A stretch of 28,231 bases of DNA, from positions 1-28,231 of the forward strand of contig CALBPV010000061.1 in NCBI GenBank assembly GCA_937899265.1. Direction: 5' to 3'. The position numbers and the translations under genes were made by a program. Below, piece by piece: positions 15,887-22,723 of this stretch. Under the pieces are notes generated by a model. The model searched no databases, was not told the DNA's origin, and saw only the letters and a list, made by a program, of their open reading frames with translations. How positions within the stretch are numbered: the first letter of the stretch is position 1; each line of letters begins with the position of its first letter. The DNA comes from an uncultured Bacteroidales bacterium. Its GTDB lineage: Bacteria; Bacteroidota; Bacteroidia; Bacteroidales; UBA3663.

Positions 15887-16622
15887 GTCGCTGCTGCTCT
15901 CACTGCTGCTCTTGGCAGGATGGCTTCCCTCGGTCTCATCGTCGGCTCAGGGACGCTCCATTCCGCGCGGTAGCGAGGCGCAGCAGGAAATGTCCGCCGA
16001 TGCCGGGAAAGCCGAGCCTCTGCCCGAGGGGCAGACGTATCGCTATCCCCTGCTCAACGGCCTCGAAGTAGCCTTCGACCTGTCCAGTCCCGTGATGGAG
16101 ATTTTCGCCAACGACTACGGAGAATATGCCATCCGCACCACGCTCGACCTCCACCACCGCTTCCTGCCGCAGCTTGTCTTGGGCATCGGCCATTGCAACG
16201 AAACGGCTGAAGATTCCTACTACAGCTACAAGGTCAATCCCTCCTTCTTCTTCAAGGCCGGTTTTGGCTACAACTTCAAATACAACGACACTCGCCCCGA
16301 CGACTTTTATTGGATTTTTGCCCGCTACGGATTCTCGTCTTTCAAAGCCGATATCCTCAATCTCACTTTCAACGACGGCTATTGGGAAATTCTCGGCCCC
16401 ACCGACCTCACGGGGCTCGACTTCACCTGCCATTGGCTCGAGATAGGCGGTGGCATTCATGTGCAGGTGTGGAAACAATGGAGTCTGGGCTGGGAAATCT
16501 GGTACAAGACTTTCGTCAACAAGGGGAAGAACCCCAATGGCGATCCTTATTATGTTCCGGGCTACGGAACCACAAAATCCCACATCGGCTTCACTTTCAA
16601 TATTTCCTACGACATTTTCTAA
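15858..16622 (+). CDS. DUF6048-like envelope protein
   Basis: The 254-residue protein has a signal peptide (hydrophobic core SLLLSLLLLAGWLPSV, cleavage probably after SSSAQG). The mature part alternates aromatic and polar residues (YSYKVNPSFFFKAGFGYNF, FYWIFARYGFSSF, LEIGGGIHVQVW) and ends in GFTFNISYDIF. Terminal Phe and this pattern suggest a small outer-membrane beta-barrel, as proposed for DUF6048. DUF6048 commonly sits beside DUF6452 in Bacteroidales genomes, and here the two overlap by 29 bases. Start 15858 is used; ATG at 15867 also possible. No enzymatic motif is visible. The function is unknown; joint action with the preceding lipoprotein is inferred from the coupling. Confidence 0.82.
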   Translation: MKSMSPSPIKSLLLSLLLLAGWLPSVSSSAQGRSIPRGSEAQQEMSADAGKAEPLPEGQTYRYPLLNGLEVAFDLSSPVMEIFANDYGEYAIRTTLDLHHRFLPQLVLGIGHCNETAEDSYYSYKVNPSFFFKAGFGYNFKYNDTRPDDFYWIFARYGFSSFKADILNLTFNDGYWEILGPTDLTGLDFTCHWLEIGGGIHVQVWKQWSLGWEIWYKTFVNKGKNPNGDPYYVPGYGTTKSHIGFTFNISYDIF

Positions 16623-16634
16623 TTCCCCTCCCTG

Positions 16635-17651
16635 ATGTCCACACGTGCCAAATCCGTTATCCTGCTGATTGTCATTCTGGCCATTCTGGGCCTGACATCC
16701 TGGTGCTCGCGTTCCGGAGCTGACAACCGGAATTACACGCGGCTGCAAGGTACGGTTTTCAATACTTTCTACCACATCACCTACAACGACCCGACCGATT
16801 GGCAAGATTCCGTCACGGCACTCTTCACCGAAGTCGATAATTCGCTCTCGATGTTTAACCCCAACAGTGTCATCTCTCGGTTCAACCGCAACGACACCTC
16901 CTGTGTGGCCAATGCCCATTTCCGTCGGGTCTTCGAGATGGGGCAGCGGGTGTCCGAGGTCACCGACGGCGCGTTCGACATGACGGTGGCTCCTGTGGTC
17001 AACTTGTGGGGCTTCGGGTTAAAAAACCGAACCGACGTGACTCCCGGGGCTGTGGATTCTGCGATGACGGGCGTAGGCTTCCGAACCGTTTCGCTCGACA
17101 GCACAGGCCACCTCCGCAAACTCCGGCCCGAGACCGTGCTCGATGCTTCGTCCATCGCCAAAGGCTATGCTGTCGATGTGGTGGCTGCATTTCTCGAACG
17201 CAAAGGCATCTCCGATTTCATGGTCGAAATCGGAGGCGAGGTCGTGGTTCGGGGTCTCAACGACAAGGGAAGGGAATGGACAGTCGGCATCGCCAAGCCC
17301 AAGGAGGATGTCATGGCCGGCAGTGAACTTCAGGCCGTGGTCCACCTCACGTTCGGCGGTTTGGCCACATCGGGCAACTACCGCAATTTCTACGAGAAGG
17401 ACGGACAGCGTTACGCCCACACCATCGACCCCCACACTGGATATCCCGTCCAGAAGGACATTCTCTCGGCTACGGTTCAGGCCCCCGATTGCATGACGGC
17501 CGATGCCTATGCCACCGCGTTCATGGTGCTCGGTTCTGCCGATGCGCTCCGTGTCCTGAAGTCCCTTCCTTCGCTCAAGGCATACTTCATTCTGGACGGC
17601 AAGGGCGGACAGTTCGAAACGCTCTCCTTCCCGGACGACTGGGTAAAATAA
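16635..17651 (+). CDS. apbE: FAD:protein FMN transferase (ApbE)
   Basis: The 338-residue protein attaches FMN covalently to Thr or Ser of partner proteins such as NqrB, NqrC and RnfG, outside the cytoplasmic membrane. The leader (SVILLIVILAILGLTSWC) fits a signal anchor. A Cys follows, but Trp before it is a poor lipobox, unlike most Bacteroidales ApbE lipoproteins. Family motifs include TVFNTFYHITY near 40, DGAFDMTVAPVVNLWGFG near 112-129, DASSIAKGYAVD near 170, EIGGEVVVRG near 199 and HTIDPHTGYPV near 262. The length is usual. The target Nqr/Rnf genes are not in the window. It starts 12 bases after the DUF6048-like gene, so co-transcription is likely. Confidence 0.93.
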   Translation: MSTRAKSVILLIVILAILGLTSWCSRSGADNRNYTRLQGTVFNTFYHITYNDPTDWQDSVTALFTEVDNSLSMFNPNSVISRFNRNDTSCVANAHFRRVFEMGQRVSEVTDGAFDMTVAPVVNLWGFGLKNRTDVTPGAVDSAMTGVGFRTVSLDSTGHLRKLRPETVLDASSIAKGYAVDVVAAFLERKGISDFMVEIGGEVVVRGLNDKGREWTVGIAKPKEDVMAGSELQAVVHLTFGGLATSGNYRNFYEKDGQRYAHTIDPHTGYPVQKDILSATVQAPDCMTADAYATAFMVLGSADALRVLKSLPSLKAYFILDGKGGQFETLSFPDDWVK

Positions 17652-17687
17652 TTCACATTCAAAACATTACTAAATACATCCCACAAC

Positions 17688-18965
17688 ATGAAACTTTCCA
17701 CTCTTTGTGTACAGGCCGGCTACACACCCGGCAAGGGCGAATCCCGACAGATGCCCGTCATCCAGAGCACCACATTCCGCTATGAAACTTCCGAACAGAT
17801 GGCACGGCTCTTCGACCTCGAAGACGAAGGCTATTTCTATACCCGTCTGCAGAACCCCACCAACGACCATGTAGCTGCACGCATCGCAGCCCTCGAAGGA
17901 GGCGTGGGCGCTGTGCTCACCTCCTCCGGACAGGCCGCCAATCTCTTTGCCTGCTTTAACATCTGCGAGGCCGGCGGACACATCGTTGCGGCCAAATCCA
18001 TCTACGGCGGAACCTTCAACCTCCTCGGAACCACCCTTCCCAAACTCGGCATCGAGGTGACGTTTGTCGATCAGAATGCCTCTGACGAGGAAATCTCCAG
18101 CGCCTTCCGTCCCAACACCAAACTCCTCTTCGGCGAGACTATTTCCAATCCCGGGGTCATGGTGCTCGACATCGAAAAATTTGCCCGCATCGCCCATGCC
18201 CACGGAGTGCCGCTCATCGTGGACAACACCTTCGCCACCCCCATCAACTGCCGTCCCTTCGAGTGGGGTGCCGACATCGTAACCCACTCCACCACCAAAT
18301 ACATGGACGGTCACGGAACCACCGTAGGCGGCGTGGTGGTCGATTCGGGCAACTTCGACTGGGAGCAGAACGACAAATTCCCCGGACTCACCACTCCCGA
18401 CCCCTCCTACCACGGACTGACCTATACGAAGAAATTCGGCAAGATGGCCTACACCACCAAGCTCGTTTCGCAGCTCATGCGTGACCTCGGTGCTATTCAG
18501 GCACCTCAGAATGCCTTCTACCTCAATCTCGGACTTCAGACCCTCCATCTCCGCATGCCCCAACACTGCAAGAACGCCCTCAAGATAGCCCGTTACCTCC
18601 ACGACAATCCCTATGTGGCCTGGGTTTCCTATCCCGATCTCGAGGACGATCCGCAGCACGCCTTGCAACAGAAATACCTCCCCAACGGTTCCTGCGGTGT
18701 CATGGCCTTCGGTCTCAAGGGCGGACGCGACTTCTCCATCCGTTTCATGGACAACCTGAAGCTCATCTTCATCGCTACCCATGTGGCCGACTGCCACTCA
18801 TGTGTGCTTCACCCCGCCTCCCACACCCATCGCCAGCTTTCCGACGAACAGCTGATTTCGGCCGGCATAGCTCCCGACCTCATTCGCCTCAGCGTGGGTA
18901 TCGAGGATGCCGACGACCTCATTGCCGACATCGCCCAGGCCATCGAAGCTGCCGAACGCAAATAA
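17688..18965 (+). CDS. metY: O-acetylhomoserine sulfhydrylase / Cys-Met metabolism PLP enzyme
   Basis: The 425-residue protein belongs to the Cys/Met PLP-dependent family (cystathionine gamma-synthase fold). It most likely makes homocysteine from O-acetylhomoserine and sulfide in methionine synthesis. The PLP-binding Lys is K204 in HSTTKYMDGHGT. Other motifs are PVIQSTTFRYET near 24, YFYTRLQNPTNDHVAARIAA near 49, SSGQAANL near 83, DNTFATP near 182 and RLSVGIEDADDLIAD at the C-terminus. The length (about 425) fits MetY rather than shorter gamma-lyases (about 400), but methionine gamma-lyase activity cannot be excluded. The gene lies 36 bases after apbE and 16 before the SGNH gene. No riboswitch or other leader is visible in the short gap. 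Confidence 0.9.
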   Translation: MKLSTLCVQAGYTPGKGESRQMPVIQSTTFRYETSEQMARLFDLEDEGYFYTRLQNPTNDHVAARIAALEGGVGAVLTSSGQAANLFACFNICEAGGHIVAAKSIYGGTFNLLGTTLPKLGIEVTFVDQNASDEEISSAFRPNTKLLFGETISNPGVMVLDIEKFARIAHAHGVPLIVDNTFATPINCRPFEWGADIVTHSTTKYMDGHGTTVGGVVVDSGNFDWEQNDKFPGLTTPDPSYHGLTYTKKFGKMAYTTKLVSQLMRDLGAIQAPQNAFYLNLGLQTLHLRMPQHCKNALKIARYLHDNPYVAWVSYPDLEDDPQHALQQKYLPNGSCGVMAFGLKGGRDFSIRFMDNLKLIFIATHVADCHSCVLHPASHTHRQLSDEQLISAGIAPDLIRLSVGIEDADDLIADIAQAIEAAERK

Positions 18966-18981
18966 CTCTAAACTCTGTCCT

Positions 18982-19785
18982 ATGACCCGCACTGTCCTCC
19001 GTTTCGTTTCTCTCCTGACCGCCTCTTCCGTTGTCTGCCTTCCGTCTGTAGCCCAATCTGTCGGCACTGAAGCCGAGCCGCACTATCTCAATGCCTGCAC
19101 TCCCGTCGATACCACCACCGCCGTGAGCGATTGGGTGCGGCAATCGCCCCTCTACGGCAAGACGATGGTCATCGTCGGCGACAGCTATGTACGCAACCAT
19201 CGCGGCCGCATCGAGGATACCTGGCATTGGCGTGTGGCCCAAAAATACCACATGTCCTATTACAACTACGGTCGCAACGGCAATTGTGTTGCCTTCGACC
19301 GCAAGAACTGGGGCATCTCGATGCTTCACCGATTCTCCGAGATGAAGAAGGATGCCGACTATGTGGTCATCGTGGCCGGCCACAACGATGCTAGTCTCAT
19401 CGCCGCTGCCGAGGATGTCGATACCGCGACATGGAACCCCGATAGGAAGAAAGCTTACAGCGATTCGATGCTTCAGTTGTTCGAAGAGAATGTCACTGCC
19501 TTTGTCGATTCCCTCATCGCCCGTTACCCCTCGGCCCGCATCTGTTGGTTCACCCCCTGGAATGTCCCACGTCCCGGATTCCGGGAGATGCACTCCGTCC
19601 TCACCCGCGTCCTGGAGTCACGTGCCATCCCTTACTTCGATGCAGCCCATCACAGCGGCATCTATGTCTGGGATCCAGCCTTCCGTCGCCGCTATTTTCA
19701 GGGACCCAACGACACCGCCCACCTCAATCCCCACGGTCATCAGCTTTTCCAAAACAAAGCCGAATCCTTCCTCCTCTCCCTCTAA
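18982..19785 (+). CDS. Secreted SGNH/GDSL-family hydrolase
   Basis: The 267-residue protein has a signal peptide (VLRFVSLLTASSVVCLPSVA, then QS). SGNH-hydrolase blocks are present: the nucleophile Ser68 in IVGDSYV, a Gly/Asn in YNYGRNGN, Asn135 in AGHND, and Asp244 with His247 in NDTAHLNPHGHQLF. This is a complete catalytic set, so an esterase or deacetylase acting on sugars, lipids or wall polymers in the periplasm is likely; substrate unknown. The frame extends upstream to 18907 inside metY, but the first 25 residues are unlike a signal peptide and the ATG at 18982 gives a proper one. It is the last gene before a strong terminator. Confidence 0.88.
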   Translation: MTRTVLRFVSLLTASSVVCLPSVAQSVGTEAEPHYLNACTPVDTTTAVSDWVRQSPLYGKTMVIVGDSYVRNHRGRIEDTWHWRVAQKYHMSYYNYGRNGNCVAFDRKNWGISMLHRFSEMKKDADYVVIVAGHNDASLIAAAEDVDTATWNPDRKKAYSDSMLQLFEENVTAFVDSLIARYPSARICWFTPWNVPRPGFREMHSVLTRVLESRAIPYFDAAHHSGIYVWDPAFRRRYFQGPNDTAHLNPHGHQLFQNKAESFLLSL

Positions 19786-19827
19786 AATTATACATCCTAA
19801 ATATCCCGCCGTTGGCGACTCCCATAT

Positions 19828-19854
19828 AGCTCCAAGCCCTGCTTGGAGTTTTTT
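19828..19854 (+). terminator. Rho-independent terminator
   Basis: AGCTCCAAG and CTTGGAGTT pair around a CCCTG loop (seven perfect central pairs plus a G-T and an A-T), followed by a run of T to 19854. It ends the plus-strand gene series that starts at 13862. Confidence 0.9.
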
Positions 19855-19991
19855 ATGGTCCTACGATAACCGATGGGCGTCAACAACCCGTTTTGGAGTC
19901 ATCGTCCGACGATGGAGGCTTCTGGAACTATTTTGAGGCCATCCGATTCGGACAGACAGACTTTAGCCTGATTATGCTCAGTCTCTTCTCA

Positions 19992-20228
19992 TCAATTTTC
20001 ACTTGGTTTCTTTCGGTTACCCGGCAGACGTTTGTTTTGCCGAATCATATTTTTGACCATCTTGCGTGTGACGAAAAGGATGAAGGAGGCCAAGAGGGCA
20101 ATGAAGAGAAAATAGTAGGCTTTGACCGAAGTCTCTGTGCCGAAGAGGAACCAGAGGCCAATGGCCAGACAGGCAAGAATGATGACTGCAACCGTGACAG
20201 TGTAGATTTTGAGAAATTTTTCCAACAT
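19992..20228 (-). CDS. Small two-helix membrane protein
   Basis: The 78-residue protein has two hydrophobic segments (VTVAVIILACLAIGLWFLFG and YYFLFIALLASFILFV) and a strongly basic tail (TRKMVKNMIRQNKRLPGNRK). By the positive-inside rule the C-terminus should be cytoplasmic, and with two helices the short N-terminus too. I do not recognise a named family. It lies 88 bases downstream of tamL on the same strand, separated by the heptad repeat, so it may be read from the tamB-tamL transcript. Coding status is supported by clean membrane topology and a natural ATG, not by homology. No terminator was found after it. Confidence 0.65.
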   Translation of the reverse strand: MLEKFLKIYTVTVAVIILACLAIGLWFLFGTETSVKAYYFLFIALLASFILFVTRKMVKNMIRQNKRLPGNRKKPSEN

Positions 20229-20241
20229 AATTCTTGATTCT

Positions 20242-20304
20242 CTTTAACTTTCAACTTTGAACTTTTAACTTTGAACTTTTAACTTTGAACTTTTAACCTT
20301 CAAC
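20242..20304. repeat. Tandem heptad repeat (nine units of seven bases)
   Basis: Nine consecutive seven-base units fit the pattern YTTNAAC on the plus strand. TTTGAAC and TTTTAAC alternate three times in the centre (20256-20297), flanked by CTTTAAC, TTTCAAC and CTTCAAC. It fills most of the gap between the tamL stop (20319) and the small membrane protein start (20228). On the transcribed minus strand it reads as GTTAAAA/GTTCAAA alternations. Confidence 0.9.
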
Positions 20305-20316
20305 TCCTATCTCGAT

Positions 20317-22704
20317 TCAGAAAGGATAGCCGATGGCGAGATGATATCCGCACGACGAGAAGAAGTTGCCGCCCACATTGCAATAGGGATTTTTGCCCAG
20401 AGAGGGATCGTGGAGCGGAATGCCCATGTCAAGGCGGACGACGAGCATGCCGAGGTCATATCTCAGACCGAGACCTACATCGGTGGCCAGTTGGGAGAAG
20501 AAATCCGACGAGATTTTGCCGTTGTCGCGCCAGTCATCCTCATCGAATGTCCATACATTGCCGGCATCGGCAAACACCGCTCCGTTGAGAGAACCGAGCA
20601 AGGGGAAGCGGAGTTCGACATTGGCCTCCAGTTTGATGTCGCCCGTCTGGTCCATATAACCGTATGCATCTCCGTCGCGCACAAAACCGCCGGGTCCCAC
20701 CGAACGGATGGAGAAGCCGCGCAGGGAGTTGGCTCCACCTATGTAGAACTGCTCGGAGAAGGGTACTACGGACGAATTGCCGTATGCCCAGACGATGCCT
20801 CCGAAGGCGCGTGTGGCGAGGGTCAGGTTGGACGATATCTTCCAATAGTTGCGGAAATCGACCGTTCCTTTGATGAACTGGGAGAAGGGCTGCCACAGCA
20901 ACTGCCGCTCGCCCTGAGGACGTTTGCCTACCCATCCCATAAGCACATCTATGATACCGCCCGCCTCGGCCGCCGTGACTTGCAGCCATTGCTGGGAGGC
21001 TGCCTGCTGACGCGTGGTGCGATTGTCGAACGTATAGGTATATTCCATCTTGGGGATGAACTGGTCGGCAAAAGTTTGGGACAGAACACGATTGAAATAA
21101 ACGATGGTATCGAAGGAATAGGAGGTTTCGATGAGACGCACATAGCTTAACTTGAGGGGCGAGAACGAATGGCTCGAAACATCGTTGGTGTAGAAATCAT
21201 ACTTGACTTCTCCCCCGAGTTTCATCATCTGGAAATAGCCCGAGCGTCGCTGGATGTTGGCCGACACGGAATAGGTGGTCGAAACCGGATAGTCTCTGTC
21301 GATATGGAAGTGGGGGAACTGAAGACGGGGCACAACCACAGAGGCTTTGATGCCGAATTCGTAGCTGTTGAGGAGATTGTTCTTCTCATTGTCGGCATTC
21401 CTGCCCGTATTCCACTCATGCGAAGCCGTAAGGTCCATTTTCAACAGCTCTCCTCCCCCGAAAAGGTTGCGACGCTGCACACTCCACTCGATGCCGGGAC
21501 CGAGCTGCTCGTTGTCCTTATAGACTCCGTTGAGTTCTACCGACGAATGCCACGGGAGGGCGTAGGTGAGGTCAACATCCATGAGGAGGTGATTGAGTGA
21601 ATCGGACGAAGGCAGGGGCAGAAAAGAGACGCTGCTGTAGCGGAAGGTGTTGAGCCGCGCCACATTCGACTTGACGCGGCTGACGTGTTCCGGACGATAA
21701 AAATCGCCCTTGCGGAAGGGAACGAGCGAGCGCAAATAGCGGTTCTTGACCCTCGCCTTGCGGCCGCGATAGCCGACGGTGATGAAATCGAGGGTGTCAA
21801 ATTTGGTCGAAGGGAATCCGAGACCCATGTCGAGGTCGAAGTTTACGCTGTCGATGACGGCCGGCTGAAGGGGACGGACGACAACACCGGACGTGTCGTG
21901 CGAGGCGAAGGCATTGTTGTCGATGTGAACGCGAAGCGCTATTCCCTGACGTGAAAGGGTGGAGTCGGCCAGATAGCGAATATAGGACGATTTGTAATGG
22001 TAATAGCCGGCATCCTTCATCAGCGAGGTGATACGTGTCTGCTCTTCCTCGAGATTGACAGCGCGATAGCGGTCGCCCACACGAAGGAGACTTGCCTCTT
22101 TCCAAGCGGCAACGAGACTGTCAACGCGGGCCACACCGGTAGGAATCCAACGCACATCGGTGATGTATTTGGCCCGGGGATAATTGACACAATAGCTCAC
22201 TTTGGCCTCGCGCGGATGTTTGGCCACTGCAACGGTATCCCAACCGATGCTGCCATCGAAATATCCCTCGTCGGCCATTGCTATACGTGCCGCCTCACAG
22301 CGGATGGCGGGGTTGACTTCAGATAGCAAGATGGGGTCGCTCTTGAGACGAGTCCAAAGCCAATGGCGGAAGCCTGTCTCCTTCTCGGTGTAGAGCAGGT
22401 TGTACATCCACAGTCCGAAGGGGAAAGGCGAACGCTTGTAGGCGCTGCCCAGGAATGCCGCATTGGGCTTGACTTCGAGCGTAGCCTTCACGGCATCTGA
22501 CACCTCTGCCGGCACAGTGTCGTGGCTGGTGACAGTGATTTCTTTCACCCCGCTATAGAGTATTTCGCCCTCCGGAAGGTGTTTGGTTGTGCTGCACGAA
22601 ACGGCACACACCACCCACAGCAGCACGGCTGCAATGCCTCTGTGCTTATCTCTCCGGCGGTATCTCCTGACCGTGCTGAAAAGGTTGACGTGAAGTTCAC
22701 TCAT
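20317..22704 (-). CDS. tamL: TamL: lipoprotein form of TamA/BamA-family outer-membrane assembly protein
   Basis: The 795-residue protein begins with a basic segment (RRYRRRDKHRG), a hydrophobic stretch and AVSCSTTKHLPEGE, a lipoprotein signal with likely acylated Cys37. The N-terminal part (about 40-400) looks like several POTRA domains; the C-terminal part (about 420-795) is an Omp85-type 16-strand barrel. Barrel marks include LRGFSIRSVGPGGF, GDIKLEANVELRFPLLGSLN, GAVFADAGNVW and a final Phe in GYHLAIGYPF. A TamA variant with a lipid anchor, TamL, is a Bacteroidetes feature and works with TamB in envelope assembly. tamB precedes it by 19 bases. The frame continues 61 codons upstream into tamB, but the ATG at 22704 gives the proper signal, so it is chosen. 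Confidence 0.92.
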   Translation of the reverse strand: MSELHVNLFSTVRRYRRRDKHRGIAAVLLWVVCAVSCSTTKHLPEGEILYSGVKEITVTSHDTVPAEVSDAVKATLEVKPNAAFLGSAYKRSPFPFGLWMYNLLYTEKETGFRHWLWTRLKSDPILLSEVNPAIRCEAARIAMADEGYFDGSIGWDTVAVAKHPREAKVSYCVNYPRAKYITDVRWIPTGVARVDSLVAAWKEASLLRVGDRYRAVNLEEEQTRITSLMKDAGYYHYKSSYIRYLADSTLSRQGIALRVHIDNNAFASHDTSGVVVRPLQPAVIDSVNFDLDMGLGFPSTKFDTLDFITVGYRGRKARVKNRYLRSLVPFRKGDFYRPEHVSRVKSNVARLNTFRYSSVSFLPLPSSDSLNHLLMDVDLTYALPWHSSVELNGVYKDNEQLGPGIEWSVQRRNLFGGGELLKMDLTASHEWNTGRNADNEKNNLLNSYEFGIKASVVVPRLQFPHFHIDRDYPVSTTYSVSANIQRRSGYFQMMKLGGEVKYDFYTNDVSSHSFSPLKLSYVRLIETSYSFDTIVYFNRVLSQTFADQFIPKMEYTYTFDNRTTRQQAASQQWLQVTAAEAGGIIDVLMGWVGKRPQGERQLLWQPFSQFIKGTVDFRNYWKISSNLTLATRAFGGIVWAYGNSSVVPFSEQFYIGGANSLRGFSIRSVGPGGFVRDGDAYGYMDQTGDIKLEANVELRFPLLGSLNGAVFADAGNVWTFDEDDWRDNGKISSDFFSQLATDVGLGLRYDLGMLVVRLDMGIPLHDPSLGKNPYCNVGGNFFSSCGYHLAIGYPF

Positions 22705-22723
22705 ATATATAGAATATACAGTT

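Noticed and set aside
19893..20237. Plus-strand open frame of 114 codons
   Set aside because: Overlaps the minus-strand small membrane protein, which has a clean two-helix topology; the plus translation is mostly charged and featureless in the overlap.
20242..20304. CRISPR array
   Set aside because: The units are seven bases long and contiguous, with no unique spacers and no cas genes nearby.
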